Virus record (IMG/VR): IMGVR_UViG_3300033148_005250
Coordinates: 1-38,487 of that record
DNA: 38,487 nt
Direction: 5' to 3' (one strand)
Source of the DNA: a virus
Positions within the stretch are counted from its first letter, which is position 1. Each line of letters begins with the position of its first letter. A program made the position numbers and the translations under genes. Positions 23,042 to 31,827 of this stretch are shown here, piece after piece. The notes below the pieces were generated by a model. The model had not been told where the DNA came from and made no database searches. It saw nothing but the letters and a program-made list of their open reading frames with translations.

Positions 23042-24834
23042 TATCCAAACCGCTTAAATCTGTTTTCTCTTTGAATTTGGGGAACGATTACATCGCGGGC
23101 AAAATATTCTTGTCCCGGTGTTGTAATAATAGTTATTTCACTTTCGCGTTCTTCTGGGAATCGATAATCGGCGGCCATGCCCATGTCCGCCTGACTACCA
23201 GAAATATTTACACCACCAAGCTTACCTGCCAAATTAGCAGATTTAATTCCTTCCATTACACCCTGAGAAAAATAGCTGGCATAATCCGCACCAACGCGCT
23301 TTGCCATCATATCGTTTTGATAAACATCAAACATCGCCAGATATTTTAATAATTCTACAACCAGATATTCGGCGACCTGCTTAAGTATTTCCTCTATAAA
23401 ATATTGAATAAAATCTGATGCCATATTTTTAAACACACCAGTCGATTTGGTTTGTAAAAAATCCAGAGAACCGACGATTCGAGATACCGCATTTGACATC
23501 GACTGAGACATCGAAGAACCGACAGCATCATAAACATCTATATGGTCACGGCCATATCTTTGAGTAGCCGCCTGCAGATCAAGATGAGACCGCTTTTGTT
23601 TGGCAATGCCGGCGGTAAACATGGTAACGCTATGCTCTAATGCTTCTTCTTCAATTTCAATCGCTTCCGGTATGGTTACACTTATTACTTCAGCTAATTC
23701 TTCAGCCGCGCCAGCAGCGTCATTGGTGGCAGTGGTCGATTCCGCAATACCGTCTACCATTTCTCGCGAATGGGTCTTTATGGTATCAGTAGCGTCTGCA
23801 TGAGCGCTTGAGAATCTGCCAACATTAAATATCCTCGATTCCCATGCCTTCATTTCTTCTTCGCTTGCACCAAACAATTTGGCTAAAGTTTCGGGGGGGG
23901 TTGCCTTAACGACTCGACTAACAGTTTCCTCAAAGGTTTCAAGTGCTTTTGTTGCCTTTGATACTGAGCCGCCCGATTTACCCATATTATCGAATAAATT
24001 ATCGATACTTTGAAGGCCAGTATATAAAGGTGCCCCCCCAGACTTCAATGTCTTTTCAAGCAATACAGCCTTTTCGTCGAATGTTTCCATCGGTTCTGTT
24101 AGATTTCCAAGAGGTGAAGTTAGTTCATCTAATACTTTAATAAAACCACTGACAGCAGTGCTGGCAGATTTAATTACATTTATTAAGTGATCTGAAAATA
24201 GTAAGAATAATTTTTCTTTTAAGTCTCCAACTCTCTGACTAAGCAATGCCATTTGTCCTGTTGATGTTTTCATTCGAGCCGCAGCCGCACCGCCAAATCG
24301 CTGGTTGATTTGTTTTATTGCTTCTGCAAATTTTTCCGATTTTGGAATTGATTCGTCAATAATAATACCGTATCGAGAAAGCGTTCCAGTATAACCGACC
24401 GACGCCTTACCGACTAAATCGACGGCGGCCTTCATATCCATGTGTCCGCCGACTGCCAAGTCGGAGGCAACCTTAACCAAATTCATTGATGTTTTTAAAT
24501 CATTATTGTAATCAAGAAATGCCTGTATTGATGTACCTATTACCTCATCAGATATTCCAGTTAAAGTTTGCATCTTATCTGAAAAATCCTGTACTGACTT
24601 AAGACTTTCCTTGACTTCAAAATTATGACGCTCTAACGAGGCGGCGACATCGTTCCAAACTTTTTCATAGTTCATTCCAGCTTCGACAATGCCACCAATT
24701 ATATTCTTGACGCCCCGCCATCCAAGATAGGCCGCACCTATCCCGGCAACCGCGCCGCCGATCTTCTTCAGCGTCCCTGAGGCTTTATCCTGCGCCCCGA
24801 TAATGAGCTTTAGCTTGTCTGAGTAGCTTGCCAC
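23041..24834 (-). CDS. Tape measure protein
   Basis: 597 residues from a GTG start. N-terminus (KLIIGAQDKASGTLKKIGGAVAGIGAAYLGW) and the following helical part (VASDLAVGGHMDMKAAVDLVGKASVGYTGTLSRYGI) are typical of phage tape measure proteins, which fill the tail tube and set its length. Weak hydrophobic helices lie near 470-500. At about 1.5 angstrom per residue the tail would be near 90 nm. It follows the two-frame chaperone gene, overlapping it by 25 nt, the standard order. Confidence 0.93.
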   Translation of the reverse strand: MASYSDKLKLIIGAQDKASGTLKKIGGAVAGIGAAYLGWRGVKNIIGGIVEAGMNYEKVWNDVAASLERHNFEVKESLKSVQDFSDKMQTLTGISDEVIGTSIQAFLDYNNDLKTSMNLVKVASDLAVGGHMDMKAAVDLVGKASVGYTGTLSRYGIIIDESIPKSEKFAEAIKQINQRFGGAAAARMKTSTGQMALLSQRVGDLKEKLFLLFSDHLINVIKSASTAVSGFIKVLDELTSPLGNLTEPMETFDEKAVLLEKTLKSGGAPLYTGLQSIDNLFDNMGKSGGSVSKATKALETFEETVSRVVKATPPETLAKLFGASEEEMKAWESRIFNVGRFSSAHADATDTIKTHSREMVDGIAESTTATNDAAGAAEELAEVISVTIPEAIEIEEEALEHSVTMFTAGIAKQKRSHLDLQAATQRYGRDHIDVYDAVGSSMSQSMSNAVSRIVGSLDFLQTKSTGVFKNMASDFIQYFIEEILKQVAEYLVVELLKYLAMFDVYQNDMMAKRVGADYASYFSQGVMEGIKSANLAGKLGGVNISGSQADMGMAADYRFPEERESEITIITTPGQEYFARDVIVPQIQRENRFKRFG

Positions 24835-25229
24835 TTTGTTTTCTCTCTGTCAAGTAACATACAGACCTCATGCCAGATTGCCGGCTGGTCGTAATATTCC
24901 TCTATAGTCCTAACCCGATTCAGTCCGTCAATGGCGACATACAGCTTCATGGCTTCGGCGGAAAAGGGTGTGATGAGTGGCACCGGACACAATCCAAACA
25001 ATTCAAGTGTTTCCAATTCCGATAATTGAGGCCTGCCCGTCTTTGCCCATGCCTCGAAGACCCTATCAACTGATTCCTTCGAGACAACGAATGGCTCAAA
25101 CCCCTGCGCCTTAACTGTAACGGCATCATTGAACATGAGACACTTTCTTTTTTCCCTGTCACAGCCCGCACAATCATACTGCCCCGGCTTCTTTCGTTGC
25201 CGAGCCGTTAGTTGCACGAGCAATCTCAG
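24810..25229 (-). CDS. Tail assembly chaperone, -1 frame extension (gpT-like part)
   Basis: This frame continues from the upstream chaperone after a -1 ribosomal shift at 25229-25235 and adds 139 residues, starting LRLLVQLTARQRKKPGQYDC and ending before the tape measure start. The fusion totals about 254 residues. It has an early cysteine cluster (CAGCDREKRKC) and a helical C-terminal half. In lambda the GT fusion binds the tape measure and tail tube protein during tail assembly. Independent initiation at TTG 25223 is possible but less likely. Confidence 0.82.
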   Translation of the reverse strand: MRLLVQLTARQRKKPGQYDCAGCDREKRKCLMFNDAVTVKAQGFEPFVVSKESVDRVFEAWAKTGRPQLSELETLELFGLCPVPLITPFSAEAMKLYVAIDGLNRVRTIEEYYDQPAIWHEVCMLLDREKTKWQATQTS

Positions 25230-25573
25230 TTTTTTTTCTCACCCTCATTCAAGCTTGATATATTCAATATCTCCATTGCCAGCATCATGTAGTCGATGGG
25301 TTCAGCAATCCGATCAAGTATTTCAGTGCCGGATAAATAGTCTCTACCGTCCATACGAATTAAAGATTCAGACAAAACGGACTTCATGTTCGGCAGAGCT
25401 TCCATAATTTTATCACCGGCCTTTTCTTTCGGCAATGCGGGGTTAAGCCCAACCTCTCGAAACGCCTGCATCAACCTTGCTTTCTGAGCACCGTTCAATT
25501 GCCGGACAAAAAACTTCGTTCCGGATATCTCAATTTCAAACTCTTTCTTTGGGTCAATTAATCTTATTGGCAT
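25226..25573 (-). CDS. Tail assembly chaperone (gpG-like)
   Basis: 115 residues, starting MPIRLIDPKKEFEIEISGTKFFVRQLNG. It lies between the tail tube gene and the tape measure gene, the universal position of the short chaperone of siphophages. It ends with the codons GAG AAA AAA AAC TGA, so its stop directly follows the slippery site. Most ribosomes make this short form and a minority the longer fusion. Confidence 0.85.
   Translation of the reverse strand: MPIRLIDPKKEFEIEISGTKFFVRQLNGAQKARLMQAFREVGLNPALPKEKAGDKIMEALPNMKSVLSESLIRMDGRDYLSGTEILDRIAEPIDYMMLAMEILNISSLNEGEKKN
25229..25235 (-). promoter_or_regulatory. Programmed -1 frameshift slippery site
   Basis: A-AAA-AAC, in the zero frame of the short chaperone, within a run of eight A's, followed at once by TGA. 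A -1 slip changes AAC to AAA and enters the open frame of the extension. This is a classical X-XXY-YYZ heptamer in the expected gene pair. Confidence 0.88.
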
Positions 25574-25577
25574 ATTA

Positions 25578-26639
25578 TCACCACATCATATCTTGAGTGT
25601 CAACCAGTTCGACTCTCATCATATCAGTCGGCGTCGCTATATCACCAACAATAACCGCCGACATATCAACCGCATAAACACCACTATCCCCTGAGACTCT
25701 TTTGCAATCTTTGATTTTAATAGGGAAAGTAAATTTAAGGTCGCCATCAGTTGTACTGGCTCCGGTTCCCCAATAGATATTAACTGTCGAGACTGTCCCG
25801 TTGCGCCAATTCGCTTCGGCTTCTCTGGCATATATATCATAGAGCATTCGGATATTGAATGCTCCCTTTCGCATACCAAGCACCCATGTTAAAAAATCAC
25901 CAGACGACATACCGATTTTTGTCATTTCCTGAGTAGTCTCCCAAGACACATCCCCGACACAAACAATAGTCCTGGAGCCAGACCCGAAGTCAATAGTCAA
26001 AGTCATATCGTTATAGTGAAATCTGTCGCTGGCCGTCAGGGTCTTTCGCGTCCACGTCCCTGACGGACTCGATGTTGCAATCACCGCCCCGCGACCATGA
26101 AACGTCTGGCTACATTGAAGATATCCATTCGGCGGGATATTAAATCCAAGCTTGGCGCAACCGATACAATCGGCAACCTTCAAAGACTGAGAGGTCTCCG
26201 GAGATTTGAATATAAAGCTGCCGAACCATCCGTCGTCATCTGTAAAATCAACTTGAGCCATCATAGCGGGAAATTTAAAAGTCTTTAAGAATGGAGTCCC
26301 CGCCGCCTCTACTACGTACTGATAATGAGCATACAACCGAAAAGCCAATTCGTCTTTCAAGACACCCTGAGAGTCGGGCGTCACCAACTCAAATGTCGGT
26401 GCGGCACCCTTGACATCGCTTTGATGATTAACAACATCATCCGACCGAGTGCCAATTAAAGCCGAGTCGGCTTCTCGTAATTGGACATCTTCGGTTAGTT
26501 CTGCAACTCTGGCATTTAGTTCAACCGCGTCATTACTATCAGCCTCGGCCGTTCCCCATGTTGTCTGACCTGGTGCCGAATTTGCATCAACAAGAACCCC
26601 CACTTTACAAGTGTGGATTGTATACATATTAATTGCCAT
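25578..26639 (-). CDS. Major tail tube protein
   Basis: 353 residues, larger than the 150-250 common for tail tubes. Beta-rich, with glycine/threonine-rich strands throughout and no cysteine-rich or helical modules. It begins MAINMYTIHTCKVGVLVDAN. It lies upstream of the chaperone pair, the fixed place of the tube gene. An added Ig-like or immunoglobulin-type surface domain could explain the extra length. Assignment rests mainly on position and fold pattern. Confidence 0.78.
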   Translation of the reverse strand: MAINMYTIHTCKVGVLVDANSAPGQTTWGTAEADSNDAVELNARVAELTEDVQLREADSALIGTRSDDVVNHQSDVKGAAPTFELVTPDSQGVLKDELAFRLYAHYQYVVEAAGTPFLKTFKFPAMMAQVDFTDDDGWFGSFIFKSPETSQSLKVADCIGCAKLGFNIPPNGYLQCSQTFHGRGAVIATSSPSGTWTRKTLTASDRFHYNDMTLTIDFGSGSRTIVCVGDVSWETTQEMTKIGMSSGDFLTWVLGMRKGAFNIRMLYDIYAREAEANWRNGTVSTVNIYWGTGASTTDGDLKFTFPIKIKDCKRVSGDSGVYAVDMSAVIVGDIATPTDMMRVELVDTQDMMW

Positions 26640-26832
26640 TTTTTTTCACCACCTTTTCGGATTTTTTAGGTTCAACAACTTTCTGAACAAAGCCCCTCGC
26701 AATTAATGCCTCAGCAGCGTCAATCTTTAAATCAACAATCACCCCGGTTTGTAGTTTCCTATAATCGGGAACATCAATAACCGGAAATATTGTCTGCCAA
26801 CGTGGCATCTTCTTAATTGCTTTTACTTTCAT
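26629..26832 (-). CDS. Small structural-region protein
   Basis: 67 residues from the ATG at 26832 (MKVKAIKKMPRWQTIF), with a GGGGTG site before it; an ATG at 26862 lies inside the upstream gene. It has a compact domain (VIDVPDYRKLQTGVIVDLKIDAAEALIARGFVQ) and a lysine-rich tail. A short protein of this type between the neck and tail tube genes is common; its role is unknown. It overlaps the tube gene's start by 11 nt. Confidence 0.6.
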   Translation of the reverse strand: MKVKAIKKMPRWQTIFPVIDVPDYRKLQTGVIVDLKIDAAEALIARGFVQKVVEPKKSEKVVKKNGN

Positions 26833-26842
26833 AATTACACCC

Positions 26843-27328
26843 CTATACTTGTGTATGGTCAATTGTCTTTTTTATTACGACTGTCATTTGAGCGCCAACC
26901 GTCGCCGACTCGTCAAAAGTCAATCCGGTTTCATAGCCGGATATTTCATGTATCCAGTATCCATCACTCAAGTCGAGACGCTCAGACAGCCAATTATCTA
27001 TTGAGTTGAGTAATCTCATTGCTTTAATATTATCATTATACCGCCCAACATAATTAGTGTGAACCCTGACAGAAAAGGCCATCATATAAGTAGGGATGGC
27101 GATATTTGAAGCAGACGCCCCCTCTATCGCCCGCTCACAAGCCTCGAAATCTAAGGATATGGCATTGTTTTTTACTCTTATGGGAACAGTTGAATGCTGC
27201 GTGTAAATATAATACAGGCAGGGCACATAGGCTTCGGGGTCTAATTCGGTTTTTAATAAGTCCAGCGTCGCATAAAGCTTGTCCCTGGCTGTTTCGAAAA
27301 CAACATTTGCACCATATACATGAGGCAT
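26843..27328 (-). CDS. Tail terminator or completion protein (second)
   Basis: 161 residues. Alpha/beta protein lying just before the small protein and the tail tube gene. Strands around YTQHSTVPIRV, YMMAFSVRVHTN and GAQMTVVIKKT alternate with helices, which fits the fold of tail terminator proteins (gpU-like) that cap the tube. The neighbouring gene 27329-27763 has a similar size and design, so which one is the terminator is not certain. Confidence 0.55.
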   Translation of the reverse strand: MPHVYGANVVFETARDKLYATLDLLKTELDPEAYVPCLYYIYTQHSTVPIRVKNNAISLDFEACERAIEGASASNIAIPTYMMAFSVRVHTNYVGRYNDNIKAMRLLNSIDNWLSERLDLSDGYWIHEISGYETGLTFDESATVGAQMTVVIKKTIDHTQV

Positions 27329-27763
27329 CTAAAACCCCGCTTTCGGAGCGTAATACAAAATTTCGACGGTGACATGAACACCGGCCTCTTTTTCGGATTC
27401 GGATAAATGTAGTAAAACCTCACCGGAAACAACATCAAGGCAATATGTGCCAAGCTGTACCGGCACATATATTACCGTCCGAATGTCATCGGTTAGCTTG
27501 GTTATCTTTTCCTCAATGTCTGCCGTATCTCGAATGAATCCGGTTACTGTTAGCGTCATTCGAAAAAGACAATTGACAGCATCTTCGGCCAGCTTGGTTT
27601 CAGTTTCCTCGACAATAGCAATAAAGGGAGTCTTTTCTTTTGCAATATCATACGGAGTCGCAAATCGACTGACTTTAACAACTTCAGTGTTATAACCAGC
27701 CGCAGGCCGGATCGCCCCAAGGGCGGCTTTCAGATTGTCCAGTATGTCGTTTTTTACAGACAT
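27329..27763 (-). CDS. Tail terminator or completion protein (first)
   Basis: 144 residues. Helix-first alpha/beta protein (MSVKNDILDNLKAALGAI, then TPFIAIVEETETKL, then RMTLTVTGFI and a helix EEKITKLTDDIRTVIY, ending in EILYYAPKAGF). This is the typical order for small head-tail joining or tail terminator proteins such as those of HK97- and SPP1-like phages. It overlaps the upstream gene by one base. Confidence 0.62.
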   Translation of the reverse strand: MSVKNDILDNLKAALGAIRPAAGYNTEVVKVSRFATPYDIAKEKTPFIAIVEETETKLAEDAVNCLFRMTLTVTGFIRDTADIEEKITKLTDDIRTVIYVPVQLGTYCLDVVSGEVLLHLSESEKEAGVHVTVEILYYAPKAGF

Positions 27764-28272
27764 TATCTCAATGGCCTATTAATTTCTTTCCGGATTGCTT
27801 TGACTATTTTCATTTGATTCTTTTTGAACGTCGGAAAGAACCATGCGCGTTTCGGCATTCTTATAGATGTCGTAGTTTTTGCAAATCGACGCCATTGCCC
27901 GGGAGCAACTTGAAAAACTGAATTCTTTCTCATTTTTTCAGAAACAGGAATTAGACCACCAAATTCGTGGATAGCCGCATAAACGACGTTTGGACCAACC
28001 CTAACAAAATCACCACTGGCAGACTTACCCATCACATGACCAATTGAATCGCGCAAATGTGATTTTCTACTTCGCAATTCTTTATGGGGGGAACGACCAA
28101 CCATCTTGGTGGGATTATTCGGCTTCAATTTCAGCTTTAAAGCTCTGTCCAGCAATGCACCGGCATTTCTTAACCCCCGCCGCAGATTCCCGTTCATCTT
28201 GGCCGAATATCGCTCCAATTTTACGGATTTCTTTTTATTGCCCGCGAATGATATGGCAATTGTGGCGGTCAT
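27763..28272 (-). CDS. HK97 gp10 / Mu gpG-like neck protein
   Basis: 169 residues. The segment VRVGPNVVYAAIHEFGGLIPV is the signature of the HK97 gp10 / Phage_tail_S-type virion morphogenesis family, and the basic N-terminal helix (NLRRGLRNAGALLDRALKLKLK) matches. The protein ends with an arginine/lysine-rich helix (MKIVKAIRKEINRPLR). Its likely role is joining head and tail. It lies after the connector gene, as expected. Confidence 0.8.
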   Translation of the reverse strand: MTATIAISFAGNKKKSVKLERYSAKMNGNLRRGLRNAGALLDRALKLKLKPNNPTKMVGRSPHKELRSRKSHLRDSIGHVMGKSASGDFVRVGPNVVYAAIHEFGGLIPVSEKMRKNSVFQVAPGQWRRFAKTTTSIRMPKRAWFFPTFKKNQMKIVKAIRKEINRPLR

Positions 28273-28273
28273 T

Positions 28274-28861
28274 TTAAACTTTCCTTTTATAATAATTCAA
28301 AATGAGCATTGCGCGTTTTGGTAAATTGTCGAAGTTATAGCTAACAGAATGGTCAATAAAAGATTTTGAGGCTATACCATGCAGACCTTGTTCAAATTGT
28401 TTTTTATCAAGAGCAATTAACTTACAGCAAGCATATTTCAAGTCGGCAGGAATGTTGGATAGAGTCCATCCATACTTATAAGATATTTTCCATTCATCCT
28501 TACCCTTCCAGAAAACATTCCCATCGGTATAATAAACTCGCCCAGAGTCAATGTCACTGGTAAACTTGACAGCCGTTCGCTCTTCCCAACTATCACCGTC
28601 CCAATAATAAATAGCCGAGATCGCCGCAGTCAGGGGATAATGGCGGCAATAATGGTCTTTTTCGCCATCACCGTCGAATATCTCGTCATAGTCCGCCGAT
28701 GGAGTAATGAACTTGCGGTCACAATAAGTAATTATAAATTGAGAGGCCTCATTTATAAGTGTCTCAATATATTGGTCTGTATCCACATTATCCATGTCCA
28801 GCTGCAAATATTGCTTAACCTCATTGACATCAACCAACGCTATATCTTTATCCAGAGACAT
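28274..28861 (-). CDS. Head-tail connector (gp6-like adaptor)
   Basis: 195 residues. The opening VNEVKQYLQLDMDNVDTDQYIETLINEASQFIITYCDRKF is the typical helical N-terminus of the HK97 gp6 / SPP1 gp15 adaptor family, followed by YPLTAAISAIYYWDGDSW and a beta domain with SYKYGWTLSNIPADLKYACCKLIA. These proteins form a ring below the portal. The family's usual size is 100-200 residues, which matches. It overlaps the upstream gene by one base. Confidence 0.82.
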   Translation of the reverse strand: MSLDKDIALVDVNEVKQYLQLDMDNVDTDQYIETLINEASQFIITYCDRKFITPSADYDEIFDGDGEKDHYCRHYPLTAAISAIYYWDGDSWEERTAVKFTSDIDSGRVYYTDGNVFWKGKDEWKISYKYGWTLSNIPADLKYACCKLIALDKKQFEQGLHGIASKSFIDHSVSYNFDNLPKRAMLILNYYKRKV

Positions 28862-29097
28862 TATTTGTCTTTCCTTTTACCGATGGCCTTGTTTTTTTTT
28901 GCTGGCATTTTTTTGGTGGCCGGCAAATTCTCAATTTCAACAAAATAAGCTGAGAAGGTTTTTAGTATTTTATCTGCCACCAAAAACTCAACATCTTGTG
29001 TCTGGCCGTCATTGAATTTGTATCCATAGCCCGCAAAACTCTTACACCCCGGTGATGCCGTGAATCTGAGTGTTTTTGTTTTTAATTCATTCACCAT
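28861..29097 (-). CDS. Small head-region protein
   Basis: 78 residues from the ATG at 29097; AAGGA lies eight bases before it, while an ATG at 29106 overlaps that site. Strand-rich N-terminal part (TKTLRFTASPGCKSFAGYGYKFNDGQ) and a strongly basic tail (KKMPAKKNKAIGKRKDK). It lies between capsid and connector genes. It may be a decoration or head-completion protein. No family is recognised. Confidence 0.6.
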   Translation of the reverse strand: MVNELKTKTLRFTASPGCKSFAGYGYKFNDGQTQDVEFLVADKILKTFSAYFVEIENLPATKKMPAKKNKAIGKRKDK

Positions 29098-29116
29098 ATT
29101 GACCATCCTTATTAAT

Positions 29117-29145
29117 GTGGGACGGCATTATAACAACCGCCCCAC
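29117..29145 (-). other. Stem-loop behind the major capsid gene
   Basis: GTGGGACGG (29117-29125) pairs with CCGCCCCAC (29137-29145): 9 bp with one G-T pair and an 11-base loop, 20 bases past the capsid stop. No U-run follows on the minus strand, so it may protect the abundant capsid mRNA or weaken readthrough rather than stop transcription. Confidence 0.6.
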
Positions 29146-29165
29146 TTTTGAAGGAGGAGCGCATA

Positions 29166-31223
29166 CTACGAAGCGTCCACGTTAATACCGGCATATACTA
29201 TATTTTCCGTCGAGGGATCGAACAGATAAGTAAATGCACAGCGTTTATATACATAGACCTGATAAACATCATAAGACGCATCGAAATCGACATAAGTCGT
29301 TATAGGTCTATATGCGCCACGAATCCAACAGGAAGTATTAGGCAAAAGAACAGAGGCTCGATTATGACCCGCACCAGAATAAATACCAGTCGAATCTTGA
29401 TTTATTTCCATAAATTCGGAAGTAATAATCGGTTTACCATCAAACTTCGCAAGCTCACCCTGTAAGACTGTTGCCGCCGGGCCATATTTATCAACAGTCT
29501 GAACTTGGTCAAGATTAATGAGCATCTGGCCGAGATAAATTTCAACCGCCATAATATAAACCAAATCAGCAATCGTTTCGGCATATTTGCCCATCGATTT
29601 CGGCAGCTTTCGGAGATTGGTTTCGTCGAACGTACCAAGGTCAACCGTTAATGAATTACCGATTGCATGATATCGCAGTCCGTCCCATGCCGCCCGAAAA
29701 TCAGTGGCGGCAACGGTATGACCAGTATCAAAGTGTGAACCGGAATCGTCGCCATTTATAATAGCTCTTTCAATTGCACGAACGATGCCGTTAACAGCTT
29801 TCATTTTGGCGAAAGGCAAGGAGGGTATAATAGAATCTTCCGTTAATTCAGAAGAGACCTGAATGCGAGACCGCGCTTTCTTTGCAACCAGATTAATGTT
29901 GGCAGTCCCTGGTGTCTGTTCTGTTTGCTCCAGGGAGGTCGGAACGGTTGTCCTTTCACCTGCCAATGTGGCAAGTGTATCTGCACCCTCAATTGGAAGT
30001 GTATAGGTCGCAGTAGGCTGCTGTATTTCAGTAAACAGATTGGCGACCTTTAGCTTTGTCTTAACCATTTCCTGCATTGAAGCGGAGAAATCGGTCGGGA
30101 CCCATTCAGCCCCCTCTGTAGCGGTGGCGGTATCCATTGCTTTACGAAATTCGGAGAAACGGTCATAAGTCTTCAGGCCTTTGATGCGTTCTTCTCTCGG
30201 CATCTTATCATAAGGCAACCTGACGCCTTCGATTACCACACCGTCGTATATCTTCGAACTACATTCAAGTAACGCATCTACAAGCATCAAATCGTCATTG
30301 GCCTCGTGCAGCTCCTTAATCTGCCCCGCCTGTCGGCTGGATAAAACCGAATTGGCTTTATACATTGGCATCATAACGGCTGATTTGGAATTAAATCCGG
30401 CAGGGAAAGGCTCAACCATAGAATTAATCTGTTTACGTTCCAGTAGTTCTTTCTTTTCCTTCTCGAAGTTCTTGATAAGCTCTTCGACATCACCGGAAAG
30501 ACGGTTAATCTTCTCAACCTGTTCGCTGACTATTTTATCTTGGCTTTCTTTAAGTTCGGATCGAACATCGGCGAACTGTTTCTTGATACCGTCATTTATC
30601 TCGCTGGCGTTAAGAGTGGTTTCCTCTTTATGCTTTGCCATCGCGGCATCAAGTTCTTCTTTTGTCAAAATATCATCTGGCATTTGATTGTCAACTTTCT
30701 GACCCCCTGTATGTCTTATGTCAGACTTAAAATATTCGAGATTGATGCCCTTAGATTTGGCCTCCGCAATCATTGCCTCTGGATTCATCGGAATAGTGAC
30801 GACGGAGACTTCGTATAGCTCAACTTCTCGAATAATATTTGCCTGACCTTCGCGCTGTGCTGGAACCCAATCAATGATATCATACATAAAGGAAAACGAT
30901 TTCAGGATGTCGGCCTTAACCAGTGAAGCAACATCCCGAGCGACCTCGGTTACTTTACTTATTCCGGCCTTGACCCATAATCCAACATCATCGATTTTAT
31001 AATCAAGCACTTGCCCGATTATATTGTCCATATTGTGATTGAATAAAAGAACCGGATTTTTCATAAAGCCGGGCATTGTATTAGTAAATGCCGTCGGCTC
31101 TACAATATCATTACCCCGATCCTTATCTCGAGTTGAGGCATATCCCTCAATTAGAGTGGCATATTTATCGTCAGGCGATTCCTTTACAGCTTTTATTTCA
31201 AATTGGAGTTTCCGTTTGTTCAC
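29166..31223 (-). CDS. Fused prohead protease and HK97-type major capsid protein
   Basis: 685 residues from a GTG start. Residues 1-165 match the HK97 prohead protease (U35): ATLIEGYAST, PVLLFNHN with the likely catalytic His63, and LKSFSFMY with the likely Ser (109 or 111). About 181-265 is a coiled-coil scaffold (delta) region. From about 330 on is the HK97-fold capsid (ASMQEMVKTKLKVANLF, ARSRIQVSSELTEDSIIP, EGELAKFDGK-like GELAKFDGKPIITSEFM, YVYKRCAFTYLFDP). The protease would cut itself and the scaffold off during maturation. The linker at 172-176 contains a copy of the GGGGGTC boundary element also found between genes. Confidence 0.9.
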   Translation of the reverse strand: MNKRKLQFEIKAVKESPDDKYATLIEGYASTRDKDRGNDIVEPTAFTNTMPGFMKNPVLLFNHNMDNIIGQVLDYKIDDVGLWVKAGISKVTEVARDVASLVKADILKSFSFMYDIIDWVPAQREGQANIIREVELYEVSVVTIPMNPEAMIAEAKSKGINLEYFKSDIRHTGGQKVDNQMPDDILTKEELDAAMAKHKEETTLNASEINDGIKKQFADVRSELKESQDKIVSEQVEKINRLSGDVEELIKNFEKEKKELLERKQINSMVEPFPAGFNSKSAVMMPMYKANSVLSSRQAGQIKELHEANDDLMLVDALLECSSKIYDGVVIEGVRLPYDKMPREERIKGLKTYDRFSEFRKAMDTATATEGAEWVPTDFSASMQEMVKTKLKVANLFTEIQQPTATYTLPIEGADTLATLAGERTTVPTSLEQTEQTPGTANINLVAKKARSRIQVSSELTEDSIIPSLPFAKMKAVNGIVRAIERAIINGDDSGSHFDTGHTVAATDFRAAWDGLRYHAIGNSLTVDLGTFDETNLRKLPKSMGKYAETIADLVYIMAVEIYLGQMLINLDQVQTVDKYGPAATVLQGELAKFDGKPIITSEFMEINQDSTGIYSGAGHNRASVLLPNTSCWIRGAYRPITTYVDFDASYDVYQVYVYKRCAFTYLFDPSTENIVYAGINVDAS

Positions 31224-31259
31224 GGAAATAGTCCGTTTCTGACCCCCCGAATTAATCAG

Positions 31260-31802
31260 TTACGGTTTGCCATACCATTCATAATAGAGTTGGTAAATGA
31301 CATCGTCTGAATCATTGGTTATATAAGCCCCGGCCAATGTGTCGTCCAGAATCCCGATAATTTTCATATAAACATTCTCGAGACAACATTTCGACGAATC
31401 GGTAAGTTTTACGATATAAGTCTGGACAGCGGAATCTACAATAGGTATTGTCAAACTGTATATGTTCGTGTCATTAAAATAAGAACTATTCGACCCTGTA
31501 TATACTTGAATTCGCAATGAATCATCTGTCGTATCAATACCAACGGCATCGAGGGAATAAAGCCCGATTCTATATCGTAGAGTTATAGAGCTATAATTGC
31601 CGGCCGCTGTGAAATAAGCCATAGCGGCTGACGTGTCCGTTACCATATCAACGGAATCACCGGATAGAGTGTAGAGATTCATTCCGGTAACTCGCATTCC
31701 CTTCGGTTTCTCGCCTGCAACAGGATTGCCCGGCATATTTAGCATCAAGGCAAAGCCCACGAACAGCAAAAACCCGAAAGCTATTAGTCTTTTTTTAGAC
31801 AT
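31260..31802 (-). CDS. Signal-peptide protein inserted between portal and capsid genes
   Basis: 180 residues. Residues 1-30 (MSKKRLIAFGFLLFVGFALM onward) are a signal peptide with a possible end at P-V-A-G. The mature part is beta-rich and Asp/Ser/Thr-rich (ISLTI-like strands, TDTSAAMAYFTAAGNYSSITLRYRIGLY), like the exported proteins of the fibre locus. Position between portal and capsid would suggest a decoration or assembly protein, yet the signal peptide argues for export. Near-identical TGATTAAT..GGGGGTC elements lie just after the stop codons on both sides, so the gene may be an inserted cassette. Confidence 0.6.
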   Translation of the reverse strand: MSKKRLIAFGFLLFVGFALMLNMPGNPVAGEKPKGMRVTGMNLYTLSGDSVDMVTDTSAAMAYFTAAGNYSSITLRYRIGLYSLDAVGIDTTDDSLRIQVYTGSNSSYFNDTNIYSLTIPIVDSAVQTYIVKLTDSSKCCLENVYMKIIGILDDTLAGAYITNDSDDVIYQLYYEWYGKP

Positions 31803-31827
31803 TTAAGTCTGCCTTCCCGACCCCCTA

